A DNA stretch of 39,849 bases from positions 1 through 39,849 of the forward strand of contig DBKX01000326.1 in the NCBI GenBank assembly GCA_002297865.1. Reading direction: 5' to 3'. Below, in pieces: positions 7,275 through 17,080 of this stretch. Under the pieces are notes generated by a model. That model made no database searches. It saw only the letters and a list, made by a program, of their open reading frames with translations, and was not told the origin of the DNA. The stretch is from Lachnoclostridium sp. UBA739. Its GTDB lineage: Bacteria > Bacillota_A > Clostridia > Lachnospirales > Lachnospiraceae. Positions within the stretch are counted from its first letter, which is position 1. The number at the start of each line of letters is the position of its first letter. A program made the translations under genes and the position numbers.

Positions 7275-8804
7275 ATGAAACAAAGAAAATTTAAATGTGT
7301 TTTGATTGGGGAGAGTTCCTTAATAATACCTTGTGGTAATCTTGTCCTAGATAATGAAGGTGAGATTGCAGCTGTGATTTCTCCGAATAAAGAAGTTATC
7401 AAGTGGTGTAAAGAATATGACATAGCTTGGACAGAACAGGTGACATATGAATGGTTAGCACAGTTTGGTTTCGATTACCTGTTTAGTATCGTGCACTATG
7501 GTATATTAAAAGACGATATATTAAGTCTTCCAAAAAAGCTTGCAATTAATTATCACGATGCACTGCTTCCAGCATATGCAGGTATTCATGCAACTTCTTG
7601 GGCTATTATGCAAGGAGAGCGTCGTCACGGAATTACGTGGCATGTAATGGAAAACCAGGTTGATGCAGGCGACATTCTGGTACAAAAGAGGGTAGCTATT
7701 CAATTGGATGAGACGGTGAAGTCATTAAATTTAAAATGTTTTCAAGCTGCAATTGAAGGCTTTAAAGAGGTAATGGCTGAGATTGTTTCTAACTGTATCA
7801 TTTTAAAAAAACAGGATTTACACAAGAGAAGTTACTATGGAAAGTGGGATAAATACGACCACGCTGGTCTGATTAACTGGAATCAGAAGGAAAGCCAGAT
7901 TATCCGTTTTGTGAATAGCTTAAGGTTCGATAATTACGACAATACACTAATCACTTCTAAAGTAATAATAGGACAAAGATTCTACATAGTAGAAAAAGTT
8001 GAGAAATATGAATCTTCATGCCAGCAGGAAGCTGGAATCGCAAGATTCATACCAGGAGGGCTGGTTATCGGGACATCGACAAGACCACTTCTAATAGCTG
8101 AGCTAAGAAATTTAAGTGGAGATGTAGTTGATTGGGAAGAGTTTGATCAGTTACCAGGGCAGTTTTCGGTTGTTCCGAAAGAGGAAATTGCGCAGGAAGC
8201 ACAGAAAGTGGTAGGGCTGTTAAGTAGACATGAAGAATATTGGGTTAAAAAATTAAATTGTGCGTTTCAATTAGGAACACAAAAGCTTCTTGACATCATG
8301 GAAACAGGAAGTAAGGAAAATGAACAGAAAGCTTTGCATAAGTTAGAGAAGACATCAGATGTGAGTATTTTGGAGAAACTTCTGCTAGCGATATGGCAGG
8401 AAGTTTCAAACTATAGCAGCATTGAAGAGTATTTTATAGGATTAGGTAAGAAACAGACGGATAGCTTAAAGCTATCTGCAAGTATAGTTCCATTTAGGCT
8501 TAGGAGGGCTGATCATGTAGATGCCAGTATGGCATTACATGATTTAAGGCAGGAGTTAAAGACTGTGCAGGAGAAGGATACGTTCCTTAAAGATGTTCTA
8601 TACAGATATCCAGCACTTAGAGACAGCACCTTTGTGCCTGAAATTATAGTACATGATGAAAACTTAGATAGCAACTGGGAAGAGAATGACAGAACTGTTT
8701 TATTTGTTGCGGATTCACAAAAAGGCAAGGTTCAGGCATTTACAAAAAATGCTTCATTTAGGATGTTTGCCGATGAGATAATCCGTAAGGTAATAGAATG
8801 GTAA
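7275..8804 (+). CDS. Stand-alone formyltransferase with C-terminal NRPS-like extension
   Basis: Of 509 residues, 1-185 form a Formyl_trans_N domain of the methionyl-tRNA formyltransferase/LgrA type. Catalytic Asn92 and His94 (INYHDALLP) and Asp130 (VDAGDIL) are all present, corresponding to E. coli Fmt Asn106, His108 and Asp144. Residues 195-310 fit Formyl_trans_C (GLINWNQKESQIIRFVNSL). About 190 further residues (EEYWVKKL... to ...YRYPALRD near 460 and beyond) resemble, from memory, the degenerate condensation-like stretch before loading A domains in some NRPS/PKS proteins. The donor is presumably 10-formyltetrahydrofolate and the target the amino group of the residue on the first carrier protein, since NRPS 1 begins with an A domain and no C domain. 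It is the first gene of the cluster. It is too diverged and too long to be housekeeping Fmt. Confidence 0.82.
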   Translation: MKQRKFKCVLIGESSLIIPCGNLVLDNEGEIAAVISPNKEVIKWCKEYDIAWTEQVTYEWLAQFGFDYLFSIVHYGILKDDILSLPKKLAINYHDALLPAYAGIHATSWAIMQGERRHGITWHVMENQVDAGDILVQKRVAIQLDETVKSLNLKCFQAAIEGFKEVMAEIVSNCIILKKQDLHKRSYYGKWDKYDHAGLINWNQKESQIIRFVNSLRFDNYDNTLITSKVIIGQRFYIVEKVEKYESSCQQEAGIARFIPGGLVIGTSTRPLLIAELRNLSGDVVDWEEFDQLPGQFSVVPKEEIAQEAQKVVGLLSRHEEYWVKKLNCAFQLGTQKLLDIMETGSKENEQKALHKLEKTSDVSILEKLLLAIWQEVSNYSSIEEYFIGLGKKQTDSLKLSASIVPFRLRRADHVDASMALHDLRQELKTVQEKDTFLKDVLYRYPALRDSTFVPEIIVHDENLDSNWEENDRTVLFVADSQKGKVQAFTKNASFRMFADEIIRKVIEW

Positions 8805-8829
8805 ACAAAAAAACTAAGGATGAGCAAAG

Positions 8830-10143
8830 ATGAAAATTTTAATTATGAATCCAAGTTCGGGTGAGATGCTAGACAATAGTTTAAGCATGCCTTTGACTGT
8901 ATATCATTTAGCAGGTGTATTACGTAACGCTGGCCATGAAGTAAGTATTGTAGATGAGATGATTTATTTAGCAGGACGGATGGACTTAAGCCTTGAAGAG
9001 GCTATGAAAAAGTACACAAGTGATATTGATGCACTTGTCTTTTCGTCGAATACATTTAATTGGGCAAAGGGGCTTGATAACTGTAAGAGATTACGTAAAG
9101 CTGGTTATGAAGGCTTGATTATAGCAGGTGGGGTACATCCATCATTAGCATACGAACACATTATGACGAATTTTTCAGAATATATTGATTTCATTATGAT
9201 GGGGGATGCAGAATATAATCTGCTTCCATTGCTGAAACGTTTTGAGCAGGGAAAGGGATATGATGATATTCCAGGTATTGTGTATTCAGAAAATGGAAGA
9301 GTAGTAAAACATGATCTTCCTTGTGACATGAAACTGATAGAGAGCAACGATGGGCCAGCTTATGATATGGTTCCAAATGGTGTATATAAAACCATTACAT
9401 TCGAATGCTCTAGAGGATGTTTAGGACATTGCGCATTCTGTTCAATTCCATTCCGTCGAAACTGGCGTCCATATAGTATGGAGCATATTGAGAAAACTTT
9501 ACAGCTTATGATTCCTCATATTAGCAAGATTGAAGGAAAACCAACAATTATTACTACTGATGACTGCTTTACAACAGACTCAAAAAGAGCTATTGAAATT
9601 GTGAAGATGTTCATGGATTATGGTTTGAGGGATTATAACGTTCATCTGGAAGCCAGAGTTATGGATTTAAAAAATGAGGATTTCCTGGATTTACTTACAG
9701 ATTTCCCAAGCATTGATTTGGAACTAGGAGTAGAATGCGGTTATGATAGAGGGCTAAGAGCAGTACATAAGCCATTAACAGTAGAGATGTTATATAACTG
9801 CTGTGAGTTGTTAAATGATTACGGACTTGAGAAAAATGTTTACTCATCCTTTATTGTAGGCATGCCACATGAATCATTTGAAGAATGCTATCAAACAGTT
9901 AATACTGCTAGAGATTTATTTAATACTTATGGGGTGTTTAGTGCTATGAGTTTCTGGGCGCCACTTCCATCTGAGTCATTTGAGTTACTTAAAACGAAGG
10001 TTCCAGATTTGACTTATGGAATCTTTGATAACATAAACTGGTCTGAGGATCAGGAACTGCATTATAAATGCCATCCTAATCTAACACGAGAACAAAGTGA
10101 TCAATTAAAACGCGATACCTACATTATTAAAAATCAGGTATAA
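8830..10143 (+). CDS. Cobalamin-type (B12-binding) radical SAM enzyme, copy 1
   Basis: This 437-residue protein has an N-terminal Rossmann-like domain of B12-binding radical SAM enzymes (PLTVYHLAGVLRNAGHEV at 21-38; GGVHPS at 100-105). A radical SAM core follows with the CX3CX2C iron-sulfur motif at C197, C201 and C204, plus an extra upstream Cys193 (ECSRGC). The classic DxHxxG cobalamin loop is not seen, which is common in this class. It sits 25 bases after the formyltransferase, with an AAGGATG ribosome site. Family members often methylate unactivated carbon or phosphorus, but other radical rearrangements occur. Here it would be a tailoring enzyme acting on an amino acid or the peptide; the exact reaction cannot be read from sequence. 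Confidence 0.8.
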   Translation: MKILIMNPSSGEMLDNSLSMPLTVYHLAGVLRNAGHEVSIVDEMIYLAGRMDLSLEEAMKKYTSDIDALVFSSNTFNWAKGLDNCKRLRKAGYEGLIIAGGVHPSLAYEHIMTNFSEYIDFIMMGDAEYNLLPLLKRFEQGKGYDDIPGIVYSENGRVVKHDLPCDMKLIESNDGPAYDMVPNGVYKTITFECSRGCLGHCAFCSIPFRRNWRPYSMEHIEKTLQLMIPHISKIEGKPTIITTDDCFTTDSKRAIEIVKMFMDYGLRDYNVHLEARVMDLKNEDFLDLLTDFPSIDLELGVECGYDRGLRAVHKPLTVEMLYNCCELLNDYGLEKNVYSSFIVGMPHESFEECYQTVNTARDLFNTYGVFSAMSFWAPLPSESFELLKTKVPDLTYGIFDNINWSEDQELHYKCHPNLTREQSDQLKRDTYIIKNQV

Positions 10144-10204
10144 GGCGTTAGAGTAGCAAAGTTGGTAAATCTGTGTTTGATTAAGATGGAAGGATGAAGA
10201 TAAG

Positions 10205-11539
10205 ATGAAAACACTATTGATAAAACCGTATTCCGCGAATATGGATAATGAATTGATTCTTCCGATGACTGTGTATCATATCGGAAGTGTATTAAGAGAT
10301 GCTGGTCATGAAATTGCTATCGTAGACCAGAAAATCTATGCTGCAGGTAAGATGGAATGCACCTATGAGGAGATTGTAGACGATATTATTTTCAATGTGG
10401 ATGCAGTAATTTACACAGTAAATACATTTGACTGGTGTGTTGCACTGGATGATATCAGGAGGATCAGGCAGAATGGTTATGAGGGGCGTGTTATTGTAGG
10501 TGGTGTCCATGCAGCATTAGCATATACACATATCGTTAAGAACTTCTCCGGTATTATTGATTTTGTTATGGTTGGAGATGCAGAAACGAACCTTGTACCA
10601 CTGTTGGCGCATCTGGAAGAAGAAACAGATTATTCTTTAGTACCGGGAATTGCGTTTTTAAAAGATGGAAAGGTAAAATTTAATGTATGTCAGATTCAGA
10701 AAGAACTGGCAATTACAAAGAATGGACCTGCTTACGACCTCATGCCGGATGGAGTATACGAATCTATAACCTATGAATGTTCCAGGGGCTGTTTTGGAAG
10801 ATGTTCTTTCTGTACAATCCCTTTTAAACGTTCATGGAGACCATATGATGAAGAATATATTGCTCATACATTAAAGAATATGATACCTCATCTTGATAAG
10901 CTTGAGGGACGCAGGCATATCATTACTACAGATGACTGTTTTACAACAGATCCAGAGCGTGCGGTACGATTACTTAAATTATTCAAAGAGTATGGCTTAC
11001 AGGATTGTGAAATTAATCTGGAAGCAAGGATTATGGACTTAAGAAATGAAGAACTTCTTTCAGCATTAAAAGAGTTTCCGAATGTTCACCTTCAGGTTGG
11101 GGTTGAGGCTGGAAGCGACAAGGGATTCAAGCAGATTCATAAACCTGTTACTATGGAAATGCTTCATGCATGCAGCAAACGACTTGCGGAAGTTGGCTTA
11201 AGCAAAAATGTATTCTATTCATTTATTGTGGGACTTCCACAGGATACGGTAGAAGATTGTTATACAACACTGGAAACTTCTAATGATATTTTCGAAAGCT
11301 ATGGAATTGTTTCTAACATTGCTTTCTGGATACCACTACCATCGGAATCCTATGAGCTGCTTAAGACAATGGTACCAGATATGGACTATTCCATTTATGA
11401 CGAGTTAGGATGGTATGGTGATAAAGAGTTTTTCCGTATCACCCATCCGAAATTGACCGAGATGGATATTATGGAAATATCACAGAAGGTTTTTGAAGCA
11501 AATTCAAGACAAAGTCTCTTAAAACATGATTACTTGTAG
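10205..11539 (+). CDS. Cobalamin-type (B12-binding) radical SAM enzyme, copy 2
   Basis: This 444-residue paralog of the preceding gene has the same build: PMTVYHIGSVL and GGVHAA (99-104) in the B12-type domain, then C196-C200-C203 as the CX3CX2C motif with an extra Cys192. Long blocks are shared with copy 1 (IITTDDCFTTD, SFIVG, PLPSES, LLKT), so the pair arose by tandem duplication. They have diverged widely at the sequence level, which suggests different positions, substrates or steps rather than simple dosage. The 61-base gap before it holds an AAGGATG ribosome site. Confidence 0.8.
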   Translation: MKTLLIKPYSANMDNELILPMTVYHIGSVLRDAGHEIAIVDQKIYAAGKMECTYEEIVDDIIFNVDAVIYTVNTFDWCVALDDIRRIRQNGYEGRVIVGGVHAALAYTHIVKNFSGIIDFVMVGDAETNLVPLLAHLEEETDYSLVPGIAFLKDGKVKFNVCQIQKELAITKNGPAYDLMPDGVYESITYECSRGCFGRCSFCTIPFKRSWRPYDEEYIAHTLKNMIPHLDKLEGRRHIITTDDCFTTDPERAVRLLKLFKEYGLQDCEINLEARIMDLRNEELLSALKEFPNVHLQVGVEAGSDKGFKQIHKPVTMEMLHACSKRLAEVGLSKNVFYSFIVGLPQDTVEDCYTTLETSNDIFESYGIVSNIAFWIPLPSESYELLKTMVPDMDYSIYDELGWYGDKEFFRITHPKLTEMDIMEISQKVFEANSRQSLLKHDYL

Positions 11540-11557
11540 GAAGAGGAGAGAATGTAG

Positions 11558-11878
11558 ATGAAAAAGAAAATGGAAACGATTATAAGTTCTGTAATAGCTT
11601 TACTTCCAATGGGTTTGGCATGTGCAGTATACAAACGCTTACCAGACAGATTGCCTATGCATTACAATGTAAAAGGCGAGGTTGATAACTATACCGATAA
11701 ATGGGTAATAGCATTTGCTATACCGGTTGTCATGTGTGTACTTAATCTGGTAATTCGTTTTGCAATGAGTAAAAGCAAAAAGGAACAATCTGCAGCAGCA
11801 AATGCTATTGCGGGATGGATTTTCCCAGCAATTTCTGTGATTATGGTAACTGCAGCAACAATACTTGCTTTAAAATAA
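11558..11878 (+). CDS. DUF1648 (SdpI N-terminal-like) membrane protein
   Basis: This 106-residue protein has three predicted membrane helices (about 8-26, 49-68, 82-104). Between the first two is the DUF1648 signature RLPMHYNVKGEVDNYTDKW, found at the N-terminus of SdpI-type toxin-immunity proteins. It lacks the rest of SdpI. Its place right before an ABC transporter and inside the biosynthetic run suggests a part in self-protection, but direct evidence is missing. GGAGAG precedes the ATG. Confidence 0.75.
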   Translation: MKKKMETIISSVIALLPMGLACAVYKRLPDRLPMHYNVKGEVDNYTDKWVIAFAIPVVMCVLNLVIRFAMSKSKKEQSAAANAIAGWIFPAISVIMVTAATILALK

Positions 11879-11916
11879 ATAATAGATAACTAGAAATAAT
11901 CGATAGGAGTTTATAG

Positions 11917-12846
11917 ATGGAAAATGTCTTGGTTATAAAGAACTTATCAAAACGTTTTGGGAGTCATCAGGTAATTGATGATATTTCATTAGAGATAAAG
12001 TCCAATACAGTGCTTGGTTTCCTTGGAAACAATGGTGCAGGAAAGACTACAACAATGAAGATGATTTTAGGTCTAATGAAACCGGATGCAGGAGAAATCT
12101 ATGTATGTGGGGAAAAAGTTCGATATGGTGATACGAAAACAAATAAGAACATTGGATATTTGCCAGATGTTCCTGCATTTTATAGTTATTTGACACCTAG
12201 AGAATATCTTCGGTTTTGTGCAGAGATAACTAGTGTTCCAAAGCAGGAGAGAGAACAAAAGATTATAGAACTTCTGGAATTTGTAGGACTAAGCAAGAAG
12301 GCGAACAAAAAGATTAAGGGGTTCTCAAGAGGAATGAAGCAACGCCTGGGAATTGCACAGGCACTAATTAATGAACCAAAACTTTTAATCTGTGATGAGC
12401 CAACATCTGCACTTGATCCAGTTGGACGAGTGGAAATACTTGATATTCTTCATAACATAAGTGAAAAAACAACAGTCATCTTTTCTACGCATATTTTATC
12501 AGATGTGGAACGTATCTGTGACAACGTAGCGATGCTCAATGAAGGAAAGATAGCTTTAAGTGGCTCAATTACGGAGTTGAAGTCTAGTTATCATTATGAT
12601 CAGATCCAGATTAGATTTCTAAATCAGCAGGATAAAGACAGAATATCTGATTTACTAAAGCAGAATGAATCCATTCAAATTGTCTCTGAAGAAAATCAGG
12701 AGATTATTGTTCAAACTGCATCAGAGGCAAGTAAAGCTGGAGGTATGCTCATGGAAATGTTTCATAAGGAGAGAATTATTCCGAAGCATTTTGAGATCAT
12801 GGAACCTTCACTGGAAAATTTATTCATGAAGTTTTATGATAAATAG
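11917..12846 (+). CDS. ABC transporter ATP-binding protein (BcrA/YxlF-like)
   Basis: This 309-residue ATPase has Walker A GNNGAGKT (37-44), a variant signature FSRGMKQR (136-143), Walker B LLICDE (156-161) and the switch His192 (STHILSD). The variant signature and the roughly 100-residue C-terminal tail are typical of drug and bacteriocin exporters such as BcrA and YxlF. It pairs with the permease starting 14 bases downstream. The probable role is export of, or resistance to, the cluster product. AGGAG lies 7 bases before the ATG. Confidence 0.9.
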   Translation: MENVLVIKNLSKRFGSHQVIDDISLEIKSNTVLGFLGNNGAGKTTTMKMILGLMKPDAGEIYVCGEKVRYGDTKTNKNIGYLPDVPAFYSYLTPREYLRFCAEITSVPKQEREQKIIELLEFVGLSKKANKKIKGFSRGMKQRLGIAQALINEPKLLICDEPTSALDPVGRVEILDILHNISEKTTVIFSTHILSDVERICDNVAMLNEGKIALSGSITELKSSYHYDQIQIRFLNQQDKDRISDLLKQNESIQIVSEENQEIIVQTASEASKAGGMLMEMFHKERIIPKHFEIMEPSLENLFMKFYDK

Positions 12847-12860
12847 ATATGGAGGACAAG

Positions 12861-13625
12861 ATGAATTACTATATTTCATTTCTTAAAAAAGAGATTCGTG
12901 AATCAGTCCGTACTTATAAACTGATGATTATGTTAGTTGCATTTATTTTTATTGGAATTATGAGTCCAATGCTTGCAAAACTGACTCCAGAACTTTTAAA
13001 ATCTCTGCAATCGGACTCAATGCAGATTGTAATTCATGATACAACTGCTATTGATTCCTGGACACAATTTTTTAAAAATGTGAATCAGATTGGTTTCCTA
13101 GCATTGTTGATTATCTTCAGTGATAGTTTGCCAAAGGAAATTCAGAGCGGAACACTGATTAACGTGATAACCAAAGGCGTTTCCAGAAAATCAATTATAT
13201 GGGGGAAGATGTCTGTAGCATGGCTTCTCTGGACAATCAGTTATATTCCAGGCGCATTGGTAGCCTGGGGTTATACCGAGTATTACTGGGGAAATGACGG
13301 TATGAAACATCTATTTCTGGGATTGCTTGGAAGCTGGGCGTTTGGTATCCTGCTCTTAACCCTCTTGATTCTTGGAGAAGTAATCGGTAAGACATTATAT
13401 GGTGGTCTGCTGGTTGCAGGTGGTTGTGTTGTGTTGATGTTTATTTTAAATATCATTCCAGATTTGTCAGAGTACAATCCGCTGTTTCTTACAACTGCAA
13501 ACGTAACACTTATGCAGGGGGGATATCAGCCAGAAGATTATGTAAAAGCTTTCATTGTTTCTGCAGTCATTATGGTTGCAGCAATTATAACTTCTGTATG
13601 CGTGTTTGATAAATCGAATCTATAA
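12861..13625 (+). CDS. ABC-2 type transporter permease (YxlG-like)
   Basis: This 254-residue protein has about six membrane helices (near 20-40, 72-92, 113-133, 147-168, 172-196, 227-247). The loop between helices 2 and 3 has the SGTLINVITKGVSRKSIIWGK type sequence of ABC-2 permeases. I chose the ATG at 12861 because GGAGG ends 5 bases upstream. The ATG at 12849 lies in front of that site and has no ribosome site of its own. It should form the channel for the preceding ATPase. Confidence 0.85.
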   Translation: MNYYISFLKKEIRESVRTYKLMIMLVAFIFIGIMSPMLAKLTPELLKSLQSDSMQIVIHDTTAIDSWTQFFKNVNQIGFLALLIIFSDSLPKEIQSGTLINVITKGVSRKSIIWGKMSVAWLLWTISYIPGALVAWGYTEYYWGNDGMKHLFLGLLGSWAFGILLLTLLILGEVIGKTLYGGLLVAGGCVVLMFILNIIPDLSEYNPLFLTTANVTLMQGGYQPEDYVKAFIVSAVIMVAAIITSVCVFDKSNL

Positions 13626-13642
13626 AAAGGAGGTAAAGACAC

Positions 13643-13861
13643 ATGAATACTCAGGTTTTAATCGATAATCTTCCATTTTTAATTCCTATGCTGGTATTAC
13701 AGTTTGGATTAATGATATTTGCATTAATTCATATTTTAAAACATAACACATATCGTTTAGGCAACCGTGCGTTATGGTGCGTAATAGTAGTTCTGTTTAG
13801 TATTATTGGACCAGTAGCATATTTAATCCTTGGAAGAGCAAATGATGGCGATGAAGAGTAA
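13643..13861 (+). CDS. Small PLDc_N-type membrane protein (YxlE-like)
   Basis: This 72-residue protein has two membrane helices (about 9-30 and 42-62) and the sequence end IIGPVAYLILGR, the mark of PLD-nuclease N-terminal (PLDc_N) proteins. B. subtilis YxlE has the same build and is encoded with the YxlFG ABC transporter, so this protein is probably an accessory of the transporter encoded just upstream. A strong AAAGGAGGT lies 8 bases before the ATG. Confidence 0.8.
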   Translation: MNTQVLIDNLPFLIPMLVLQFGLMIFALIHILKHNTYRLGNRALWCVIVVLFSIIGPVAYLILGRANDGDEE

Positions 13862-13881
13862 TCGAATATCCGATTAAAGAA

Positions 13882-13919
13882 AAGGAGGCCTCGTGTAAAT
13901 ATAATCGCGGGGTCTTCTT
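13882..13919 (+). terminator. Weak terminator-like hairpin before the first NRPS gene
   Basis: Arms 13882-13893 and 13908-13919 can pair over 12 positions if three G-U pairs are allowed, around a 14-base loop. A-rich sequence precedes and a broken T-rich run (TTATTAATT) follows. It lies 20 bases after the YxlE-like gene and 29 before the NRPS start. It might act as a partial terminator that keeps synthetase levels below those of the resistance genes. Confidence 0.4.
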
Positions 13920-13948
13920 ATTAATTAAACGAAAAGGAAATGACGTTC

Positions 13949-16900
13949 ATGGTACTTAAAGATAAAAGAAATATGGAAGAAATAGAACCATTTAATGCGA
14001 CAGAGGCATCTTATCCTTACACAGGATGTTCTTTTAGCAGTATCTTAAGAGAACGTGCGGAGCAGATGCCTGCAAAGACAGCACTTATCTATGGAGATAG
14101 GAGAGTTTCCTATAAGGATTTCGCAGATATGGCAGAGGCACTTGCTGGGCATTTAGTCGAGAATGAGGTAAAGCCGGGAGACTTTGTTGGAATCTATGCA
14201 GAACGAAGTGTAGAGATGATTGTAGCAATCTATGCAGTGCTACGAGCAGGGGCTGTTTATGTTCCACTTAGCCCTATGTATGAGAAAGAACGATTAGACT
14301 ACATTTTGGAAGATTGTAAGCCGAAGGCGATTTTGACATACGGTACAAAACTGGAAAGTTCCGTATATTCAGTATCACTGGAGAAATTCCCTTTTCATGA
14401 GAAATATGAAAAGCTTCCAGATACGGAGTGTGTGGATGATCAGCTTATCTATTGTATTTACACTTCAGGAACAACAGGAAGACCAAAGGGAGTTATGAAT
14501 TATCATAAAGGACTTTTGAATGTGATACAGTGGATGCAAAGCGAATTTCCACTAGGGAAGAATGATGTTATTCTGCAGAAGACAACTTTTGTATTTGATG
14601 TATCGGCAAGTGAAATCTTATGGTTTGTACTGGCAGGGGCTACATTATCTATTGCAGAACCAGGAGTTGAGAAAGATCCAGGTCGTATGATAGAAGTGAT
14701 TGAGAAGGATCACGTTACCGTAATTGATTTCGTACCATCCATGCTATCCGCATTTCTTATGATAGCGAAGGAGTACGGCAATTTGGCAAAGTGCCTAGGA
14801 AGTCTTAGATATGTAATGGCAGCGGGTGAAGCATTATATACAGAAGTTGTAAATGAATTTTATGAGGTTGCAAAGCAGAATCAGTTAGGTATGTCTCTAG
14901 TAAATATCTATGGGCCAACAGAAGCCAGTATTTATTCTTCCTATTGCTATTGCAGTGAGGGAATGGATAAAGTGCCAATTGGAAAGCCGATCGGGAATGG
15001 GAAGCTCTACATAATAAGGGACGGGGTGTTGTGCGGAATAGGTGAGACAGGAGAATTGTGTATTGCGGGAGCTGGTGTGGCAAAGGGGTATCTGAATCTT
15101 GAAGAATTGACACAGGAGAAGTTTACAGTTAATCCTTTTGGGGAAGGAACCTTATACCATAGTGGCGACCTTGCCAGATGGATGCCAGATGGTAAGGTAG
15201 AGTATCTAGGAAGAATGGATTCGCAGGTAAAAATTCGCGGTTATCGAATTGAACTTGGGGAAGTGGAAAATGCATTCCGAAGAATCAATGGAATAAAGGA
15301 TGTAGCAGTCATTGTTAAGGAGAACCAGAATGGAGACAAGATGCTTGCTGCATTTTATGTGGCGGATTACCAATGGCTTGTATCAGAGCTACGAAGTGAA
15401 TTGGAGAATCATCTTCCAGTCTACATGCTGACATCATTCATGGTGCGTATCGAGGAGATTCCTGTTACAACAAATGGAAAGCTGGATAGAAGAGCACTTG
15501 ACCAGATTGAGCTGGTTGAGCAGAAAGTGTATGTAGAACCCGTAACAGAGGAAGAAGAGCTGATATGTACAGTGTTTGGAGAGGTGCTGGGAAAGAACAG
15601 GGTAAGTACTAGCGACAATTTTATCAGTTTAGGTGGAGATTCCATTAAAGCAATCCGAGTAATGTCCAAGATTCGTGAGAGTGGATATGAAATCGGATTA
15701 GCTCGCATCATGGAAGAAGGAACTATCGCAGAAATCGCAGCAGGAATTCTTAAAAAGAAAGTGGAATATGAGCAAGGAGAATTTTTTGGTAAAGTAGAAG
15801 CGACTCCAATCATTAAGACGTTCCAGAACTGGCACCTTAAAAAAGAGGAATATTATAACCAGTCCATTATGATGGAACTTAATGCCGACCCTGATGATAT
15901 CTGTGATGTATTAAATACAATCTATGAACATCATGATATGTTAAGAGGTGTTTACAGAAATGGTACGCTAGAGGTACTTTCCATTGCAGAGAGTGAACCA
16001 GTAGAACTGAAATGTATTGAGATAAATTCCTTAGAAAATGATTTTGAAGAGGTAACACAGTTTAAAAATGCATGTAATGAGAGTTTTGACTTAGAGAAAG
16101 GACCATTACTAAAAGCCATTTATTTTATGGGAGAAAAGAAATCCCATCTATTTCTATGTGCGCACCATCTGATTATGGATGGTGTATCGTGGAGAATCTT
16201 GTTGGATGATTTAAGTACAGGGCTTTCTCAGATGCAGCATAGCAAGAATATTACATTTATAAGCAAGACTGCATCATTCAAACAATGGAGTCAAGCAAAT
16301 AAGCAATATGCAGAAAGTGATACATTAAAACGGGAGGAATCCTACTGGAAAGATGTAGAGAATCGCTTGGCAGAAGGAGGACTACCTTTCGTTCATGAAA
16401 AGGCAGAAAGATGTTATCAGAATACGGAGATTTATTTTACAGAAGAAATGACTGCGAACCTGCTTCATAACTCAGCGAGAACTTATCATACTGGAATGAA
16501 TGACCTGCTATTAGCCGCATTAGGAAAGGCAGTGCGTAACCTTACTGGGCAGCACTGTATTGCTGTGGGAATGGAAGGTCATGGACGTGAAAAGCTGGCA
16601 AAAGATATCACTATTGATCGCACAGTCGGCTGGTTTACCAGTATGTATCCAGTAGTTCTTCAGACATATGACGATATAGAAACGCAGATTGTGAATACAA
16701 AAGAGATGTTAAGAGCAGTTCCGAATCGAGGTGTTGGATACGGAATCCTTAGAGGAGGCACTCTGTTTGGTGCCGATATTTTCTTTAATTACCTTGGAGT
16801 AGTAGATGGAACATCTATTCTGGATGGGTTAAGCGTTGCAGACTGCAACCGTCTTCCAGGAATCATTACAATGAATGGGGAAGTGTCTGGCAAAGTATTA

Positions 16901-17080
16901 CGTTTCGTAATCTCTTATGATGAATATGCAGTAGAAACAGAAACCATTCAAAAATTCGCAAGAGCGTATCAGTCAGCGCTAGAAGATGTGGTTACTGTAT
17001 GCATGAGCAGAAAGGAAGAATATAAAACCATTTCAGATTATGATGCGGAAGGTTTACAAGACAGGGATCTTAGTTTGATT
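13949..17080 (+). other. NRPS module 1 (A-T-E), loading module
   Basis: The A domain has core motifs YTSGTTGRPKG (A3) and NGKLDRRAL (A10). The ten-residue pocket, read by alignment to GrsA, is DVSDMAIIYK. The carrier site is LGGDSIKA, the subtype that works with E domains. The E domain keeps HHLIMDGVSWRIL (His739, His740), EGHGRE and RTVGWFTSMYPV, so it should be active. An initiating residue that is both epimerised and formylated is predicted. Asp at the pocket position equivalent to GrsA 278 resembles the acidic residue there in Orn/Dab-type pockets. I do not recognise the code and make no firm substrate call. Confidence 0.85.

Noticed and set aside
13940..13948. NRPS 1 start at ATG 13940
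   Set aside because: The AGGA site would be only 1 base away. ATG 13949 has workable spacing. The difference is three residues and does not affect the domains.
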